From: Arboricoccus pini
Lineage (GTDB): Bacteria; Pseudomonadota; Alphaproteobacteria; Geminicoccales; Geminicoccaceae
Length of the DNA stretch: 64,000 nt
Direction: 5' to 3'
Assembly: GCF_900187945.1 (NCBI RefSeq)
Contig: NZ_FYEH01000001.1
Coordinates: forward strand, 1 to 64,000
Each line of letters opens with the position of its first letter. Within the stretch, counting starts at the first letter, position 1. A program made the position numbers and the translations under genes. The notes under the pieces are model-generated. The model made no database searches. It was not told the origin of the DNA and worked only from the letters and a program-made list of their open reading frames with translations. Positions 10,127 through 19,502 of this stretch are shown piece by piece.

Positions 10127-11032
10127 CTACATGCTTCCCATCGCCCGCAGCAGCTCCACCATCTGGCGCTCGACCTGCCTCCTGACGAGGGCCGGGTCGC
10201 CTTTTCGTCCGGGCATGACCAAGGGCTGGCCGAATGCCAGGCGTACCGGCCGGTCATGCAGGCCGGGCCAGGCCACCTGCAGGAGTGCCGCCAGCCAGCG
10301 CCGATCCGCCGGATGTCGCCTTAGCCGTGCCAGGGGATGCGCCAGGGCCTGGCGACCGAGAACGCCGCTCACCAGGGCCGGCACGACCAGGCCGCCCGCC
10401 ACACTGCGCGCCAGGAGCTCCAGGCTCGTGGACCAGCGGGCAAGAGCCAAAGGCTCGCTCTCTAGCGCCGGGTCGGGCTCGATGCCGCCGCCCGGAAAGG
10501 TGAGGACGGCGCCCCCGTCGCGAAGATGGTGGCAGGCCCGCTTGAGCGCATTCAGCCTGCTCTCCCGCCCGTCGCCGATCGTGACGAGGTGGCGGCTGAC
10601 CGCCGGCAGCTCGACCAGCAAGGGACGTTCGGCCGCCAGGATCAACAGATCGTCGCGCGATATCGCCGTCATCAGTGCCAGCGCGTCGGTGAGGCCCGGA
10701 TGATTGGCTACGACCAGAAGCGGTCCCGTGCCTGGAAGGGCGTTGGCGTTGATCAAATCCAGGCCGGCGGCGAAGCGCGGCAAGGCGTGCGCCGCCGCGA
10801 ATGCCAGGCCTCGGTCGCGGGCATCGTCATCCAGCCTGGCGACGACACGCGCAAAGCGGCCGGCAGCGGGCCAAGCCAGCAAGGCCACGAGGTGGCGCAA
10901 GAACGGGAGGCCCGCCAGCCCCAGGGCGGTCACCAGGTCGGCCTGCGCCAGGGCCACGAGGCGACGATGGCGTCGTCGATCCAGCCCCTGCCGGGCGAAG
11001 GCCGAGGATCTGTGGAAAAGAGCGAAGCTCAT
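10127..11032 (-). CDS. PlsC-type lysophospholipid acyltransferase family protein
   Basis: 301-residue protein with the glycerolipid acyltransferase signature: NHPGLTDAL near residue 108 supplies the HX4D catalytic pair, and FPGGGIEPD about 60 residues later corresponds to the usual FPEGTRS block with altered residues. A hydrophobic N-terminal region (about 30-60) suggests membrane association. It may acylate lysophosphatidate or another lipid; the altered second motif makes the substrate uncertain. It lies 83 bp upstream of the egtB start on the same strand. The sequence is unusually rich in Arg, Ala and Leu. Confidence 0.7.
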   Translation of the reverse strand: MSFALFHRSSAFARQGLDRRRHRRLVALAQADLVTALGLAGLPFLRHLVALLAWPAAGRFARVVARLDDDARDRGLAFAAAHALPRFAAGLDLINANALPGTGPLLVVANHPGLTDALALMTAISRDDLLILAAERPLLVELPAVSRHLVTIGDGRESRLNALKRACHHLRDGGAVLTFPGGGIEPDPALESEPLALARWSTSLELLARSVAGGLVVPALVSGVLGRQALAHPLARLRRHPADRRWLAALLQVAWPGLHDRPVRLAFGQPLVMPGRKGDPALVRRQVERQMVELLRAMGSM

Positions 11033-11248
11033 GCTGGTTCAGCGCCATCCTTGGAGTCGGCGCAGGCGGGCTGGCCGCTTGCGATCAGCCGTCCTGGCCT
11101 CGCGAACGAGGATGGGATGGAGTCTGATGGAAAGGAACATTATATGCTGGCCTTAGTGTCGAGAGCGTTATTATGCTGAAGTGATTTCAGGATGCTGGCA
11201 TGATGTTTGCTTTCCGACATCCATCTAGCGGGCATACCGCGGAGACGC

Positions 11249-12250
11249 ATGGCCGCATCGCAATCCTCGACCTTCGGTTTCCTGCTCTTGCCGGGCTTCA
11301 CCGCGCTTGCTTTCGCGGCGGCGGTCGAGCCCTTGCGCCTTGCCAATTACGTGGCGGAGCGGGAACTCTATCACTGGGTCCTGCTCTCGAAGGATGGAGC
11401 GCCCGTGCGCTCCAGCGCCGGCTTTGCCGTCTCGGTCGATCACGGGCTGGAGGCTGCCCCCGATCTTCGCCTTGTCACGGTCTGTGGCGGCCTCGAGGGC
11501 CATCGCTTCGACGACCGGCAGATCGTCGCCTGGCTGCGTCGTGCCGCCAGCCGGGGTGCCGTGATCGGCTCGCTCTGCCTGGGCAGCCATCTTCTGGCCC
11601 GGGCCGGCCTCCTGGACGGTCATGCCTGCACGACCCACTGGGAGAACATGAGCGCGATGGCCGAGACCTATCCCGCGGTCATGGTCAAGGACCAGCTCTT
11701 CACTGTCGATCGCAATCGTTTCACCTGCGCTGGCGGCACGGCCGCGACCGACATGATGCTCTATCGCATCGCCGCCGATCACGGCGACAAGCTGGCCATG
11801 CAGGTCGCCGAGGAAATGTTGCACGATCAGGTGCGCAAGGGGACGACTCCCCAGCAGCGCACGCGGGCCGCCAACACGATCGAGCGGCGCGAGCTCTCGA
11901 TCGCCATCCGCATCATGCAGGAACATATCGAGGAGCCGCTCGATCTCTCGGCCCTCTCGGCCCAGGCAGGCCAGTCCCGCCGCAACATCGAGCGACTCTT
12001 CAAGAAGTATCTGGCGGTCTCGCCGGCGCGTTATTATCTGGACCTCCGGCTCCGCCGCGCTCGCCAGCTTCTCTGGCAGACCCAGATGTCGGTCACCGAG
12101 GTCGCCATCTCTTCGGGCTTCGTCTCGGCGACGCATTTTTCCAAATGCTATCGCGATCGCTACGGTGTCTCGCCGCGCGTCGACCAGAGCAGCCGCCACC
12201 AGCCTTTCGTCCTGCCCAAGGACGAAAGCCAGGCGACCCTGCCCCGCTAG
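11249..12250 (+). CDS. GlxA-family transcriptional regulator, first of a tandem pair
   Basis: 333-residue regulator with an N-terminal DJ-1/PfpI-like (GATase1-like) domain, about residues 8-185, and a C-terminal AraC-type double helix-turn-helix, about 210-310. The pseudo-active-site elbow reads GSLCLGSHLLARAGLLDGH near residue 108, then THWENM and the family hallmark FTCAGGTAATDMML. The AraC part contains LDLSALSAQAGQSRRNIERLF and the second helix pair ISSGFVSATHFSK. ATG at 11249 has GGAG four bases upstream; a TTG at 11207 is also open. Relatives regulate use of choline, carnitine and arginine derivatives. It is followed after 3 bp by a paralogue. No target gene is obvious beside it. Confidence 0.85.
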   Translation: MAASQSSTFGFLLLPGFTALAFAAAVEPLRLANYVAERELYHWVLLSKDGAPVRSSAGFAVSVDHGLEAAPDLRLVTVCGGLEGHRFDDRQIVAWLRRAASRGAVIGSLCLGSHLLARAGLLDGHACTTHWENMSAMAETYPAVMVKDQLFTVDRNRFTCAGGTAATDMMLYRIAADHGDKLAMQVAEEMLHDQVRKGTTPQQRTRAANTIERRELSIAIRIMQEHIEEPLDLSALSAQAGQSRRNIERLFKKYLAVSPARYYLDLRLRRARQLLWQTQMSVTEVAISSGFVSATHFSKCYRDRYGVSPRVDQSSRHQPFVLPKDESQATLPR

Positions 12251-12253
12251 GCC

Positions 12254-13255
12254 ATGAGCAAGCCCACCTTGACCGTCGGCTTCGTCCTGGCCGACCGTTT
12301 CACGCTCTCGGCCTTTTCCACCTTCGTCGACGCGCTCCGCCTTGCCGCCGACGAAGGTGACGGCTCACGGCAGGATCGCTGCCGCTGGCACGTGATGAGC
12401 GCCAGCGGCCGGCCGATCGTCTCGAGTGCCGGCGTCGAGGTCATGCCGACCAGCGGCCTGCTGCCGCCCGAATCCCTGGATTACGTGGCCGTGGTGGGCG
12501 GCCTGCTGCCGCGCAGCGGCGGTCCCGCCCGCCCGATCGATTCGATGACCGAGGCCTATCTCGTGCGCGCCGCCGAACGGGGCCGCCCGCTGGTCGGCGT
12601 GTGTACCGGCAGCTTCGTCCTGGCCCGTCTGGGCCTCCTCGACGGGTGCTCGATCTGCGTTTCCTGGTATCATTATCGCGATTTCGTCGAGCTCTTTCCC
12701 GAGCTTTCGGCCAGCGCCGACCGGCTGTTCGTCAAGGATGGCGACCGGATCACCTGTTCGGGCGGCACGGGCGCCGCCGATCTTGCAGCCTCCCTGGTCG
12801 ACCAGCATCTGGGACAGGCCCTGGCGCGCAAGAGCATGCGCATCCTCCTCCAGGATCGCGCGCGGCCGGGCGTTGGCCCGCAGCCGCAGCCGCCTTCCAC
12901 GGCGCAAGCGCAGGACCCCCGCGTCAAGCGCGCGCTTCTCCTGATGGAGCAGCATGTGGGCGATCCCTTGAGCGTCGAGGCGATCGCCCTGGAGCTTTCG
13001 ATCGGGGCCCGCCAGTTGGAGCGGCTCTTTCGCGACGCCCTGGGCATCGGCCCGAATGCCGCCTATGCGCGCCTCAGGCTGGAGCGCGCCGACTGGTTGT
13101 TGCGCATGACCGAGCACTCGGTCACCGAGGTGGCCCTCGAATGCGGCTTTGCCGACTGCGCGCATCTGAGCCGCAGCTATAAAGCGAGCTTCGGCCGTCC
13201 CCCCTCGGCCGTGCGCCCCCGCCGCCGCCAGGCGGCCGATCTCGCCAAGATCTGA
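12254..13255 (+). CDS. GlxA-family transcriptional regulator, second of a tandem pair
   Basis: 333-residue paralogue of the preceding gene with the same architecture: DJ-1/PfpI-like sensor domain (elbow GVCTGSFVLARLGLLDG near residue 115, then ITCSGGTGAADLAASL) and C-terminal AraC-type DNA-binding domain (LSVEAIALELSIGARQLERLF, LECGFADCAHLSRSY). A region rich in Pro and Gln (about 210-225) links the domains. Only 3 bp separate it from the upstream gene, so both are expressed together. The two proteins are clearly diverged rather than a recent duplicate, suggesting different ligands or a hetero-oligomer. The ligand is not known. Confidence 0.85.
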   Translation: MSKPTLTVGFVLADRFTLSAFSTFVDALRLAADEGDGSRQDRCRWHVMSASGRPIVSSAGVEVMPTSGLLPPESLDYVAVVGGLLPRSGGPARPIDSMTEAYLVRAAERGRPLVGVCTGSFVLARLGLLDGCSICVSWYHYRDFVELFPELSASADRLFVKDGDRITCSGGTGAADLAASLVDQHLGQALARKSMRILLQDRARPGVGPQPQPPSTAQAQDPRVKRALLLMEQHVGDPLSVEAIALELSIGARQLERLFRDALGIGPNAAYARLRLERADWLLRMTEHSVTEVALECGFADCAHLSRSYKASFGRPPSAVRPRRRQAADLAKI

Positions 13256-13447
13256 TCCTTTCGGCGGCACTGGCAGAAGGGCTGCTTGCTTGCGGCACCC
13301 GGCCGGCTGGCCCATAAGCGTCCAGATGCTCCCGACGTCCGTCGCCTCCGTGCAAAAGAGGCGCGATCTTGGGAACGCTTGGCGCCGGTTCCGGCCATGC
13401 GGCGGCCCGGCCCTCGTTCATGCGACCGCAGGAAGGAAACGAAACAA

Positions 13448-14530
13448 ATGGCAAGCGTCGATATTCGTAACGCGCAAAAGACCTATGGCGGCTCCGTCAA
13501 GGTCCTCCATGGCGTCAACGTCGACATCCAGGACGGCGAGTTCGTGGTGCTGGTCGGCCCCTCGGGCTGCGGCAAGTCCACGCTTTTGCGCATGATCGCC
13601 GGACTGGAGGAGATCAGCGACGGCGAGATCGCGATCGGCGGCCGCGTCGTCAACGACGTCGCCCCCAAGGACCGGGACATCGCCATGGTGTTCCAGAACT
13701 ACGCCCTCTATCCGCATATGACCGTCAAGCAGAACATGGCCTTCTCCTTGAAGCTGGCGCGCGCACCCAAGGAGACGATCGAGCAGCGTGTCGGCGAGGC
13801 GGCCCGCATCCTGGGCCTTGCCACCCTCCTCGATCGCTATCCAAGGCAGCTCTCGGGCGGTCAGCGTCAGCGCGTCGCCATGGGCCGCGCCATCGTCCGC
13901 AACCCGCAGGTCTTTCTCTTCGACGAGCCGCTCTCGAACCTGGATGCCAAGCTGCGCGTGCAGATGCGCACCGAGATCAAGGAACTGCATCAGCGCCTCA
14001 AGACCACCTCGGTCTACGTCACCCACGACCAGATCGAGGCCATGACCATGGCGGATCGGATCGTCGTCATGCAGGGCGGCCATGTGGAGCAGATCGGCGC
14101 GCCGCTCGATCTCTACGACCGGCCGGCCAATCTCTTCGTCGCGGGCTTCATCGGCTCGCCGTCGATGAATTTCATCGATGCCCGCCTGCAGCGCCAGGGC
14201 AACCAGCTCCAGGCCGTGGCGAAGGATGGCACCCTTCTGCCGTTGCCGGCCGATGCCCTCGGGCGCGACGGCCAGGAGGTCGTCTATGGCATCCGGCCCG
14301 AGCATCTGACCCTGGCCGACGCCAATGGCGGCGGCATCCCGGCCGAGGTGGTCGTCGTCGAGCCGACCGGCTCGGAGATCATGGTCGTTTCCAGCATCGC
14401 CGGTCAGCACACCCAGGCGGTCTTCCGCGAGCGCCACGAGTTCCGCCCGGGCGCGCGCATCGACCTGTTGCCGAAGCTCGACGCCGTGCATCTCTTCGAC
14501 AAGCAGAGCGGTCAGCGCATCGCCGCTTGA
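13448..14530 (+). CDS. ugpC: MalK/UgpC-family sugar ABC transporter ATPase (orphan)
   Basis: 360-residue ATPase of the carbohydrate-uptake-1 family. Walker A GPSGCGKST is near residue 36, the signature LSGGQRQRVAMGRAIVR near 135, Walker B VFLFDEPLSNLDA near 155, and a C-terminal TOBE/MalK regulatory domain follows from about 240 (VYGIRPEHL). ATG at 13448 has an AGGAAGGAAAC ribosome site; the open frame extends further upstream without a better start. No permease or binding protein is adjacent, so it probably energises one or more transporters encoded elsewhere, as MsiK-type ATPases do. The symbol reflects the family, not proven glycerol-3-phosphate transport. A hairpin follows. Confidence 0.85.
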   Translation: MASVDIRNAQKTYGGSVKVLHGVNVDIQDGEFVVLVGPSGCGKSTLLRMIAGLEEISDGEIAIGGRVVNDVAPKDRDIAMVFQNYALYPHMTVKQNMAFSLKLARAPKETIEQRVGEAARILGLATLLDRYPRQLSGGQRQRVAMGRAIVRNPQVFLFDEPLSNLDAKLRVQMRTEIKELHQRLKTTSVYVTHDQIEAMTMADRIVVMQGGHVEQIGAPLDLYDRPANLFVAGFIGSPSMNFIDARLQRQGNQLQAVAKDGTLLPLPADALGRDGQEVVYGIRPEHLTLADANGGGIPAEVVVVEPTGSEIMVVSSIAGQHTQAVFRERHEFRPGARIDLLPKLDAVHLFDKQSGQRIAA

Positions 14531-14543
14531 GCCATCGCGGCCA

Positions 14544-14563
14544 GGGTGGGCGTGGGCCCACCC
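14544..14563. terminator. Hairpin between convergent ugpC and GNAT genes
   Basis: Perfect 8-bp stem, GGGTGGGC and GCCCACCC, with the 4-nt loop GTGG, placed 13 bp after the ugpC stop and 24 bp before the GNAT stop. No T-run; likely a shared bidirectional terminator. Confidence 0.55.
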
Positions 14564-14587
14564 CTCAGGCCCGACCTCTTAGCCGGC

Positions 14588-15130
14588 CTAGCGAGCGGGC
14601 ATTCCGTCCCGTTCGAGCGTCCAGACGAAAGCCGGTCCGGCTAGCGGCACGCCTAGTTCCTTGAGGTCGAAATCGCGTTCGGGCGCGCGCCGCATGCCGA
14701 GCTTGCGCGCCACGTGCTGCGAGCGGTGATTGTCGAAGGCGGTATAGGCCAGGATCCGTTGCAGCCCGAGCCGTCCGAAACCGTCCGCGACGACGGCCCT
14801 CGCGGCCTCCGTGGCGAAGCCCTGGCCCCAGGCGGCAGGTACCAGCCGCCAGCCGATATCGTGCTCGCCCGCCAAGGGGTGGGGGGCCTGTTGCGGCATG
14901 AGGCCGGCATAGCCGACGAAGCTGCCGGAGAGCGTCTCCATGGCCAGTCGCGCCGTGCCCGCCTCGCTGGCTGCCTTGATATAGCGCTCGAGCCTCGCAT
15001 CGCTGGCCTGGCGGTCCAAGGGGCCGCCCAGGTCCGCCATGACCAGGGGATCCGCCATCAGGGCGGCCAGGCTCGCACTGTCGGCGGCGCTGAAGGGCCT
15101 GAGGCGCAGGCGTGCCGTCTCGATCAGCAT
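14588..15130 (-). CDS. GNAT N-acetyltransferase, RimJ/RimL type
   Basis: 180-residue acetyltransferase of the group related to ribosomal-protein Nα-acetyltransferases. The N-terminus ETARLRLRPFSAADSASL is typical, as is IGWRLVPAAWGQGFATEAARAV, which contains the acetyl-CoA loop (WGQGFATEA), followed by LQRILAYTAFDNHRSQHVARKLGM. The acceptor cannot be told from sequence; many such proteins modify small molecules. It lies 19 bp after mprF on the same strand, so it is the last gene of the acvB-mprF unit. Confidence 0.85.
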   Translation of the reverse strand: MLIETARLRLRPFSAADSASLAALMADPLVMADLGGPLDRQASDARLERYIKAASEAGTARLAMETLSGSFVGYAGLMPQQAPHPLAGEHDIGWRLVPAAWGQGFATEAARAVVADGFGRLGLQRILAYTAFDNHRSQHVARKLGMRRAPERDFDLKELGVPLAGPAFVWTLERDGMPAR

Positions 15131-15149
15131 GATGGCAAGGTGCTCCGGC

Positions 15150-17813
15150 TCATTTCCGCACGATCCCGCTCCAGCCGCCGGCGATGAGGGCCGCCGTGTC
15201 GGCCAGGACCAGCGGCAGCGAACCGTCCGGGAAGATCAAGTAGGCCGGCTCCCAGACCGGGTCGAACTTGGCCTTGAACGAGCGCAAGCCGTTGAAATTG
15301 TAAAAATGCGCCCCGTGCCGGACCATCAGGCGGCCGAGCCTGGTCCAGAGCGGGGCCAGCTTGTGATCGGGCAGGCCCGAGAGCGGCGCCATGCCGAGAT
15401 CGAACCAGCGATAGCCGCGCGCCTTGGCCCAAAGGAGGCACTCGGTCATAAGATAGTCCATGATGCCGGGGCCGGCGTCGCGTTCGAAGCGCATGAGATC
15501 GATGCTGCACTCCTCGCCTTGGGCTCCCAGCCAGAGATTGCAGAAAGCGACGATGCCGTTGCCCTCCCGCCGCACGATGGCAACGGGTCCCGAGCGTAGA
15601 TAGTCCTTGGAGAAATAGCCGAGCGAAAAACGCTTCTCGCGCGCATTGTGAGCCGCAAGCCAGGCATCCGAGATGGCCTCGATTTCGGGCAGGATCGCTT
15701 CAAGTGCCTCTCCCTCGACGACCTCGAAGGAAAGGCCGCTCTTTTGCGCCCGATTGATGGCGGTCCGCAGATCCTGGCGTCGCTTGCCCTTCAGCTCGAA
15801 GGGCTCCAACGGCACGCGCGCCCGCTCCCCCAGCTTGACGATGCGGTGGCCGAGCTCAAGGAAGAAGGGCAGGTTATCGGGGCCGATCTCGTAGAAGACC
15901 GAGCGGCCGCCATGCCGGTCGGCCTCCTCGTGAAAGGCCCAGAGCAACTCCTGCCAGGCCTTTTTCGGCCCGACCGGCTCGCCCATGGCCACCCAGCTTC
16001 GCCCCGAGAGGCCATACATGATGAAGGCCGTGCCGTCGCTCGAGAACATGAAACGCTTGTCGCCGCTAAAGGCCAGCCTCGCCTCGGCAGCCGGGCTGGC
16101 ATCGACGATCTGCCGAATGATGCCCATGTCGACGTCGACCGGTGCCAGCCTTTGCGGCCTTGACGGCCGGACAAGCTGATAGACCCCGGCTGCCAGCGCC
16201 ATGACGACGGTGACGAGGACCGCACGGATCGATCGGGGCGCGTTGCGGTCGATGTCGAAGGTGAAGAGCAGGCTGGTCGGGTCGCCCAGGTGGCGATAGG
16301 CGAAGATCAAGAGCCAGATCGAGGCGCCGACGATCAGCGCCAGGGCGATCCACCAGCCGGGCGAGAGCCGCTCGTCCAGGAGTCGCGAGCGGCGATAGAA
16401 TTCCGGACGGCAGGCCAGGAGGATGAGGAGGACGACGAGGCAGAGTGTTGCCTCTTCGAAGTCGAAGCCCTTGATCAGCGAGGCGGCCATGCCGGCCGCG
16501 AGCAGGCCCACGGCCAGGGTCCAGGCGCCAGCCAGGCGACGATAGAGCGGTCGGGCCAGAAGGAGCAGGCAGACGCCGATCACCGAGCCCGCGACATGCG
16601 CAAGCTCGATGACGGGCAGGGGCATGATATCGCTAAGGGCGGTAAAGCGCGCCTCGATCGGCGGCGTCACGCCGGAGAAGAGGAGGATGGCGCCCGCTAG
16701 CACCGCCAGGCCCGCCGCCGCCACCGGGATGAGCGGGGCGATACGGGTGACTGTCCGCGTCGTTGCCGCGTCGAGAAAGCCGCGCCAGCGACCGAATTCC
16801 AGCCCGGCCAGCGAAAGCGAGCCCGCGATGAAGGGAGCCAGATAGTAGGTCATGCGAAAGAGCAGGAGTGAGGCGACGACGGGCGCCATCAGTTCCTGCG
16901 AGGGGGCCAGCAACAACAGCATCGTCCCCTCGAGCACACCCAGGGCACCCGGCACGTGGCTGACGATGCCGAGCAGAACGGCTGCCAGATACATGCCTAG
17001 GAGATCGGGATAGGAGACGTCCAGTCCCGCCGGCATCAGTACCCACATCGCGCCGGCGGCCGCCATGATGTCGATGAAGGCAAGGCCGATCTGGAGGAGG
17101 GTGACGGAGGGCCGCGGCGGCTCGATCTCCTCGCCAAAGACGCGGATCGGCCGATGCATCCGCCAACTCCAGAGGAAGTAGGCGATAACGAGCGCCACCA
17201 TGGCGGCGCCGATGCCGCGCCAGACGCCAAGCGGCATCGGTACTAGGCGGCCGGCGAAGCCGGGCTCGATCAGGAGGACGATGCCGCCCAGGGTGACGAG
17301 TCCCAGTCCCAGGGTGAAGACAAAGAAGGCCTGGACCTTGGCGACATCGACCAGCGTCAGGCCACGCTCGGCATAGATGCGATAGCGCAGCGAGGTGGCG
17401 ACGAAGGCGGCAAAGCCCGTGGTGTGCGAAATCGACTGGGCGATGAAGGCGCCAAGCCCGGTCCGGCCGACCGAGAGCCGCTTGCCCGCAAAACGCATGG
17501 CAAAATATTCATAGCCCACGAGGGCTGCGAAGCTCACCGCCGTCAGGCCGAGCGATGCCAGTATGGGCGGCCAGCCGATAGCCGCCACCGAAGCGCGCAG
17601 GTCTGCATAGTGAAAATGGCGCAAGATGTCGTGCAGCACCCAGAGCGACAGGGCCAGGAGCGCGCAGCCGACGACCGGCGTGCCCCAGCCCTTCAACCGC
17701 TCGATAAGGATGGCGCGCCTGAAGGAGGCCGCCTCGTCCTTGGCCACGACAACCCCGGCCGGCGGCTCGGTGGCCGGCCGGCGCGTCTCATCCTCGTCCA
17801 GCGACGTCGCCAT
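15150..17813 (-). CDS. mprF: Bifunctional lysylphosphatidylglycerol synthase/flippase MprF (LpiA)
   Basis: 887-residue inner-membrane protein that transfers an amino acid, usually lysine from Lys-tRNA, to phosphatidylglycerol and flips the product, lowering surface charge and giving acid and cationic-peptide resistance. The N-terminal two-thirds has about 12-14 hydrophobic helices (flippase part, about 35-540). The cytosolic synthase domain (about 560-880) shows FMFSSDGTAFIMYGL, GRSWVAMGEPVG, YFLELGH-like PFFLELGHRIVKLGE and the C-terminal NFNGLRSFKAKFDPVWEPAYL. Its ATG overlaps the stop of acvB as TAATG, so it is translationally coupled to it. In described rhizobia the order is lpiA then acvB; here it is reversed. 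Confidence 0.93.
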   Translation of the reverse strand: MATSLDEDETRRPATEPPAGVVVAKDEAASFRRAILIERLKGWGTPVVGCALLALSLWVLHDILRHFHYADLRASVAAIGWPPILASLGLTAVSFAALVGYEYFAMRFAGKRLSVGRTGLGAFIAQSISHTTGFAAFVATSLRYRIYAERGLTLVDVAKVQAFFVFTLGLGLVTLGGIVLLIEPGFAGRLVPMPLGVWRGIGAAMVALVIAYFLWSWRMHRPIRVFGEEIEPPRPSVTLLQIGLAFIDIMAAAGAMWVLMPAGLDVSYPDLLGMYLAAVLLGIVSHVPGALGVLEGTMLLLLAPSQELMAPVVASLLLFRMTYYLAPFIAGSLSLAGLEFGRWRGFLDAATTRTVTRIAPLIPVAAAGLAVLAGAILLFSGVTPPIEARFTALSDIMPLPVIELAHVAGSVIGVCLLLLARPLYRRLAGAWTLAVGLLAAGMAASLIKGFDFEEATLCLVVLLILLACRPEFYRRSRLLDERLSPGWWIALALIVGASIWLLIFAYRHLGDPTSLLFTFDIDRNAPRSIRAVLVTVVMALAAGVYQLVRPSRPQRLAPVDVDMGIIRQIVDASPAAEARLAFSGDKRFMFSSDGTAFIMYGLSGRSWVAMGEPVGPKKAWQELLWAFHEEADRHGGRSVFYEIGPDNLPFFLELGHRIVKLGERARVPLEPFELKGKRRQDLRTAINRAQKSGLSFEVVEGEALEAILPEIEAISDAWLAAHNAREKRFSLGYFSKDYLRSGPVAIVRREGNGIVAFCNLWLGAQGEECSIDLMRFERDAGPGIMDYLMTECLLWAKARGYRWFDLGMAPLSGLPDHKLAPLWTRLGRLMVRHGAHFYNFNGLRSFKAKFDPVWEPAYLIFPDGSLPLVLADTAALIAGGWSGIVRK

Positions 17814-19351
17814 TAGTCGCTCCGTGTCGTCGCCGCGCGCGTGTCCGTCGCGGCCGTACTGGCCGCAGCGCCAAGACGACGCAGCGCACCCTCGCGAATT
17901 AACTGCGCAAGACGGTCATAGTTACCATCGAAATGGTGACCACCCGTTGTCTTGATGATTTCGGCACCCGCCATCACCGGGTCCGTGCAAAGCGTATCTT
18001 CTTCTTCCTCGCCGTAGAAGCACTGCACGCGCGTCTTGTCCAAGCGGCTGGCCGGCCCCTTTACGTCCTGGGCCTCGGCCGAGGTCGAGCCCAGCCAGCC
18101 CGTGACGTGAAACTCGAAGTCGGCGGTCGGGCCGATGCCTAGGACCGAGACTTGCGTCACCCGATTGCGCACGCTCTCCGGTAGCGCATCCACCGTCGCA
18201 GGCAACACGCCGGCACCAAAGGAATAACCCACGAGAATGACATGCTGGCGATGCCAGGCGTCACCGTAGCGCTTGACGATCCGGCTGACGTCGCGCGCGA
18301 TCTGCTCGGGCGATTTCGTCGTCCAGAAATAGCGCAGCGAATCGACACCGATGACGGGCACGCCGTGTCCCGCCAGCCATTCGCCGATCGACTTGTCGAG
18401 ATCCCGCCAGCCGCCGTCACCCGAGAGGACGATGGCAAAGAGGTCGCCGTCCTGCTGGCTCGGCAGCTCGACCAGCGGCAGATCGGCCAGCCGCTGTCCG
18501 TCGCCCGAATGTACTTCGTTCACGGTCTCGATGACGATATGGGCCACAGCACGACCCAGCGTCGCATTCTCGTCCAGCGAGACGATCTCGGCCTCCTCGA
18601 ATCGATCGATCCAAGGAAAATAATTGTTCTGATCGGCATGCACCGCCGCTCGCCACCAGCCGGGCAGGCTCGGCGCCTTGCCATAGGCGAAACCGCCCGC
18701 CACGCTTTTTTGGAAGGGTGCCGGCCCGCAGAAGGGCTGGCGCGTCTCGAGCGAGGGTGCGGCATCGATCGTGACGATGCCCTCCGTCGTCGCATCCGGC
18801 GATTGCGTGAGGGCTACGTAGGCAAGCGTCCCGCCATGCCCGACCCCTACCAGGATCGGCGTCATATAGTCGGCGATGCCCGCGTTCTTCTCGATCTCCT
18901 GGGCACGCTCCTCGAGATCGGAGACGAGATAAAAGCAGTCCTGGTCGGGGGTCGCCGAGTTCGCCAGCACATGGCCAAGCTCGATCCCGGCGGTCAGGAT
19001 ACCCTCTTCGGCCAGCACGCGGCCGACCCCGTCCAGGGCCGGGGTCCAGCCCGCGGTATCGGAGAAGAGGTAGACCAGCGCCTTGATGTCGCCATTGGGC
19101 CGATAGACTCGGATCTTGCCCAACACGTCGCCGCCATCGACCTCGACCGGCGCGCCGTCGGCCCGGGCGACGATGGTCTGGCCACCTTCGGCATCAGCGG
19201 TGACGGGCGCGTCCTGCGCTTGCGCGGGAAAGAGTCCGGCAAAGACCAGCATACCGAGCATGGAGGCCAGTCCGAGGGCAGTAACGCGACGCCCCAGATG
19301 GGCGGAAAACATCATGATCAGGACCGAAACGCCGTCTTGTTGCAGGCCCAT
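17813..19351 (-). CDS. acvB: AcvB/VirJ-family periplasmic serine hydrolase
   Basis: 512-residue exported protein. Residues about 14-45 form a signal peptide ending at PAQAQ. Two related halves follow; the C-terminal VirJ domain holds GDGGWRDLDK (near 312), the nucleophile elbow GYSFGAG (near 376) and a late His in GGHHFDG (near 473), consistent with an alpha/beta-hydrolase triad. Agrobacterium AcvB is a periplasmic hydrolase of lysyl-phosphatidylglycerol, which fits its coupling to mprF here. ATG at 19351 is used, though the tandem ATGs at 19315 and 19312 would give a more standard signal peptide; none has a clear ribosome site. Confidence 0.9.
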   Translation of the reverse strand: MGLQQDGVSVLIMMFSAHLGRRVTALGLASMLGMLVFAGLFPAQAQDAPVTADAEGGQTIVARADGAPVEVDGGDVLGKIRVYRPNGDIKALVYLFSDTAGWTPALDGVGRVLAEEGILTAGIELGHVLANSATPDQDCFYLVSDLEERAQEIEKNAGIADYMTPILVGVGHGGTLAYVALTQSPDATTEGIVTIDAAPSLETRQPFCGPAPFQKSVAGGFAYGKAPSLPGWWRAAVHADQNNYFPWIDRFEEAEIVSLDENATLGRAVAHIVIETVNEVHSGDGQRLADLPLVELPSQQDGDLFAIVLSGDGGWRDLDKSIGEWLAGHGVPVIGVDSLRYFWTTKSPEQIARDVSRIVKRYGDAWHRQHVILVGYSFGAGVLPATVDALPESVRNRVTQVSVLGIGPTADFEFHVTGWLGSTSAEAQDVKGPASRLDKTRVQCFYGEEEEDTLCTDPVMAGAEIIKTTGGHHFDGNYDRLAQLIREGALRRLGAAASTAATDTRAATTRSD

Positions 19352-19502
19352 GCAAACGGTCAGGCCTGGTTAAGTGAAGCTGGCATCGCCATCGCGCGGC
19401 CCCTCAAGGACCAGCCGACCAGCGGATGCCACGATCGCGCGGCGCCTTAGCACAAAGCCCGGCCGTGTGCATCGCGCGTCACGCTTCTTTAGATGGAATG
19501 GA

